DNA from: Rana temporaria
Taxonomy: Eukaryota > Chordata > Amphibia > Anura > Ranidae
Direction: 5' to 3'
Length of the DNA: 64,000 nucleotides
NCBI RefSeq assembly: GCF_905171775.1
Contig: NC_053501.1
Location: forward strand, 13,253,844 to 13,317,843
Position numbers and translations under genes: made by a program. The notes beneath the pieces were generated by a model, which was not told the origin of the DNA, made no database searches, and saw only the letters and a list, made by a program, of their open reading frames with translations. Below are positions 63,313 through 64,000 of the stretch, piece by piece (position 1 is the first letter of the stretch; the number at the start of each line of letters is the position of its first letter).

Positions 63313-64000
63313 TTAACCACTTGCTTACTGGGCACATAAACCCCCTTCGTGCCCAGGCCAAATTTCAGCTTCCGGCACTGCGTCGCTTTAACTGACATTT
63401 GCGCGGTCGTGCGACGTGGCTCCCAAACAAAATTGACGTCCTTTTTCCCCACAAATAGAGCTTTCTTTTGGTGGTATTTGATCACCTCTGTGGTTTTTAT
63501 TTTTTGCGCTATAAACAAAAAAAGAGCGACAGTTTAAAAAATATATATATATTTTTTACTTGTTGCTATAATAAATATCCCAATTTTTTTTTTAAAAAAA
63601 ATACTTTTTCTCTCAGTTAAGGCCGATACGTATTTTTCTAAAAAAAATAAAAAATCGCAATAAGCGACTGGTTTGCACAAAAGTTATAGCGCCTACAAAA
63701 TAGGGGACAGAATTATGTTTTTTTTTTTTTTACTAGTAATGGCGGCGATCTGCGATTTTTATTGGGACTGCGATATTGCGGCGGACAAATCGGACACTTT
63801 TGACACAAATTTGGGACCATTCACATTTATACAGCGATCAGTGCTATAAAAATGCACTAATTACTGTATAAATGTGACTGGCAGGGAAGGGGTTAACACT
63901 AGGGGGTGAGGAAAGAGTTAAATGTGTAGCCTGGGTGTGTTCTAACTGTGTGGGGGGAGGGGGGTGACTGGGGGAGGTGACCGATGCTGTGTCCCTATGT
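63313..64000 (-). mobile_element. CCACTT-family element, cut by the window end
   Basis: Begins TTAACCACTTGCTTACTGGG and shows the family blocks in reverse order: CACTGCGTCGCTTTAACTGA, GAGCTTTCTTTTGGTGGTAT, TAATGGCGGCGATCTGCGAT, TGGCAGGGAAGGGGTTAACA. It is a long, well preserved copy with no nested element seen. Confidence 0.78.

Noticed and set aside
33163..64000. First coding exon of C14orf132
   Set aside because: I looked for the complement of a short start exon encoding MDLSFMAAQ-like residues before a GT donor and did not find one; it may be outside the window.
1..64000. tRNA, rRNA or multi-gene prokaryote-like operon
   Set aside because: No clover-leaf with A/B boxes, rRNA core or gene cluster was recognised on either strand; the window is repeat-dominated vertebrate DNA.

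Overview
The window looks like vertebrate, most probably anuran (ranid frog) nuclear DNA. It has one recognisable host coding exon with a vertebrate-type splice acceptor, decayed Tc1-like DNA transposons, hundreds of bases at a time of non-autonomous DNA elements (MITEs), long minisatellites, and no bacterial or phage gene organisation. The species assignment is inference from the gene family and the repeat style; no search was run.

Host gene: the only coding sequence I can support is the terminal exon of C14orf132 (32935-33162, minus strand), which encodes the C-terminal 75 residues of a small single-pass membrane microprotein ending in TAA. Its first coding exon was not found and probably lies beyond position 64000 or was missed. 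The rest of the window is then intron (above 33162) or 3' UTR and downstream flank (below 32935).

Repeats, left to right: 1-1420 a GGTCA-rich repeat cluster; 2655-3098 a 97-bp minisatellite; 3110-9080 layered DNA elements including a Tc1 remnant; 9165-11745 two large minisatellites (34 and 31 bp units); 11746-15300 mostly undiagnosed DNA; 15300-15797 a 76/80-bp array; 16002-17099 hAT-like MITEs; 17925-19242 fold-back DNA; 19998-20990 a duplicated Tc1 relic; 21398-22385 a 74-bp array; 23168-29380 hAT, Harbinger-like and Tc1 elements; 30165-32370 a 261/276-bp satellite just downstream of the C14orf132 exon; 33270-36958 nested elements; 37985-42085 a deep nest; 42791-45825 minisatellites; 45965-47426 the best preserved Tc1 transposase pseudogene; 47680-55778 tightly nested elements; 56316-57345 a 1-kb purine tract; 58280-64000 further nested elements.

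The main finding is a family of about 690-780 bp, here called the GGCCAGATTC family after its terminal inverted repeats. It has 12 copies in the window (about 13% of it). At least eight copies show exact 3-bp target-site duplications (ATA, TTA, TTA, AAA, ACT, TAT, ACT, TTC), several confirmed by uninterrupted paralogues of the host repeat inside this same window. Most copies sit inside other repeats and nothing is seen inserted in them, so they look like the youngest layer. A second large family (the CCACTT family, TTAA duplications) provides many of the landing sites. No multi-gene defence, biosynthetic or other undescribed gene system is visible.
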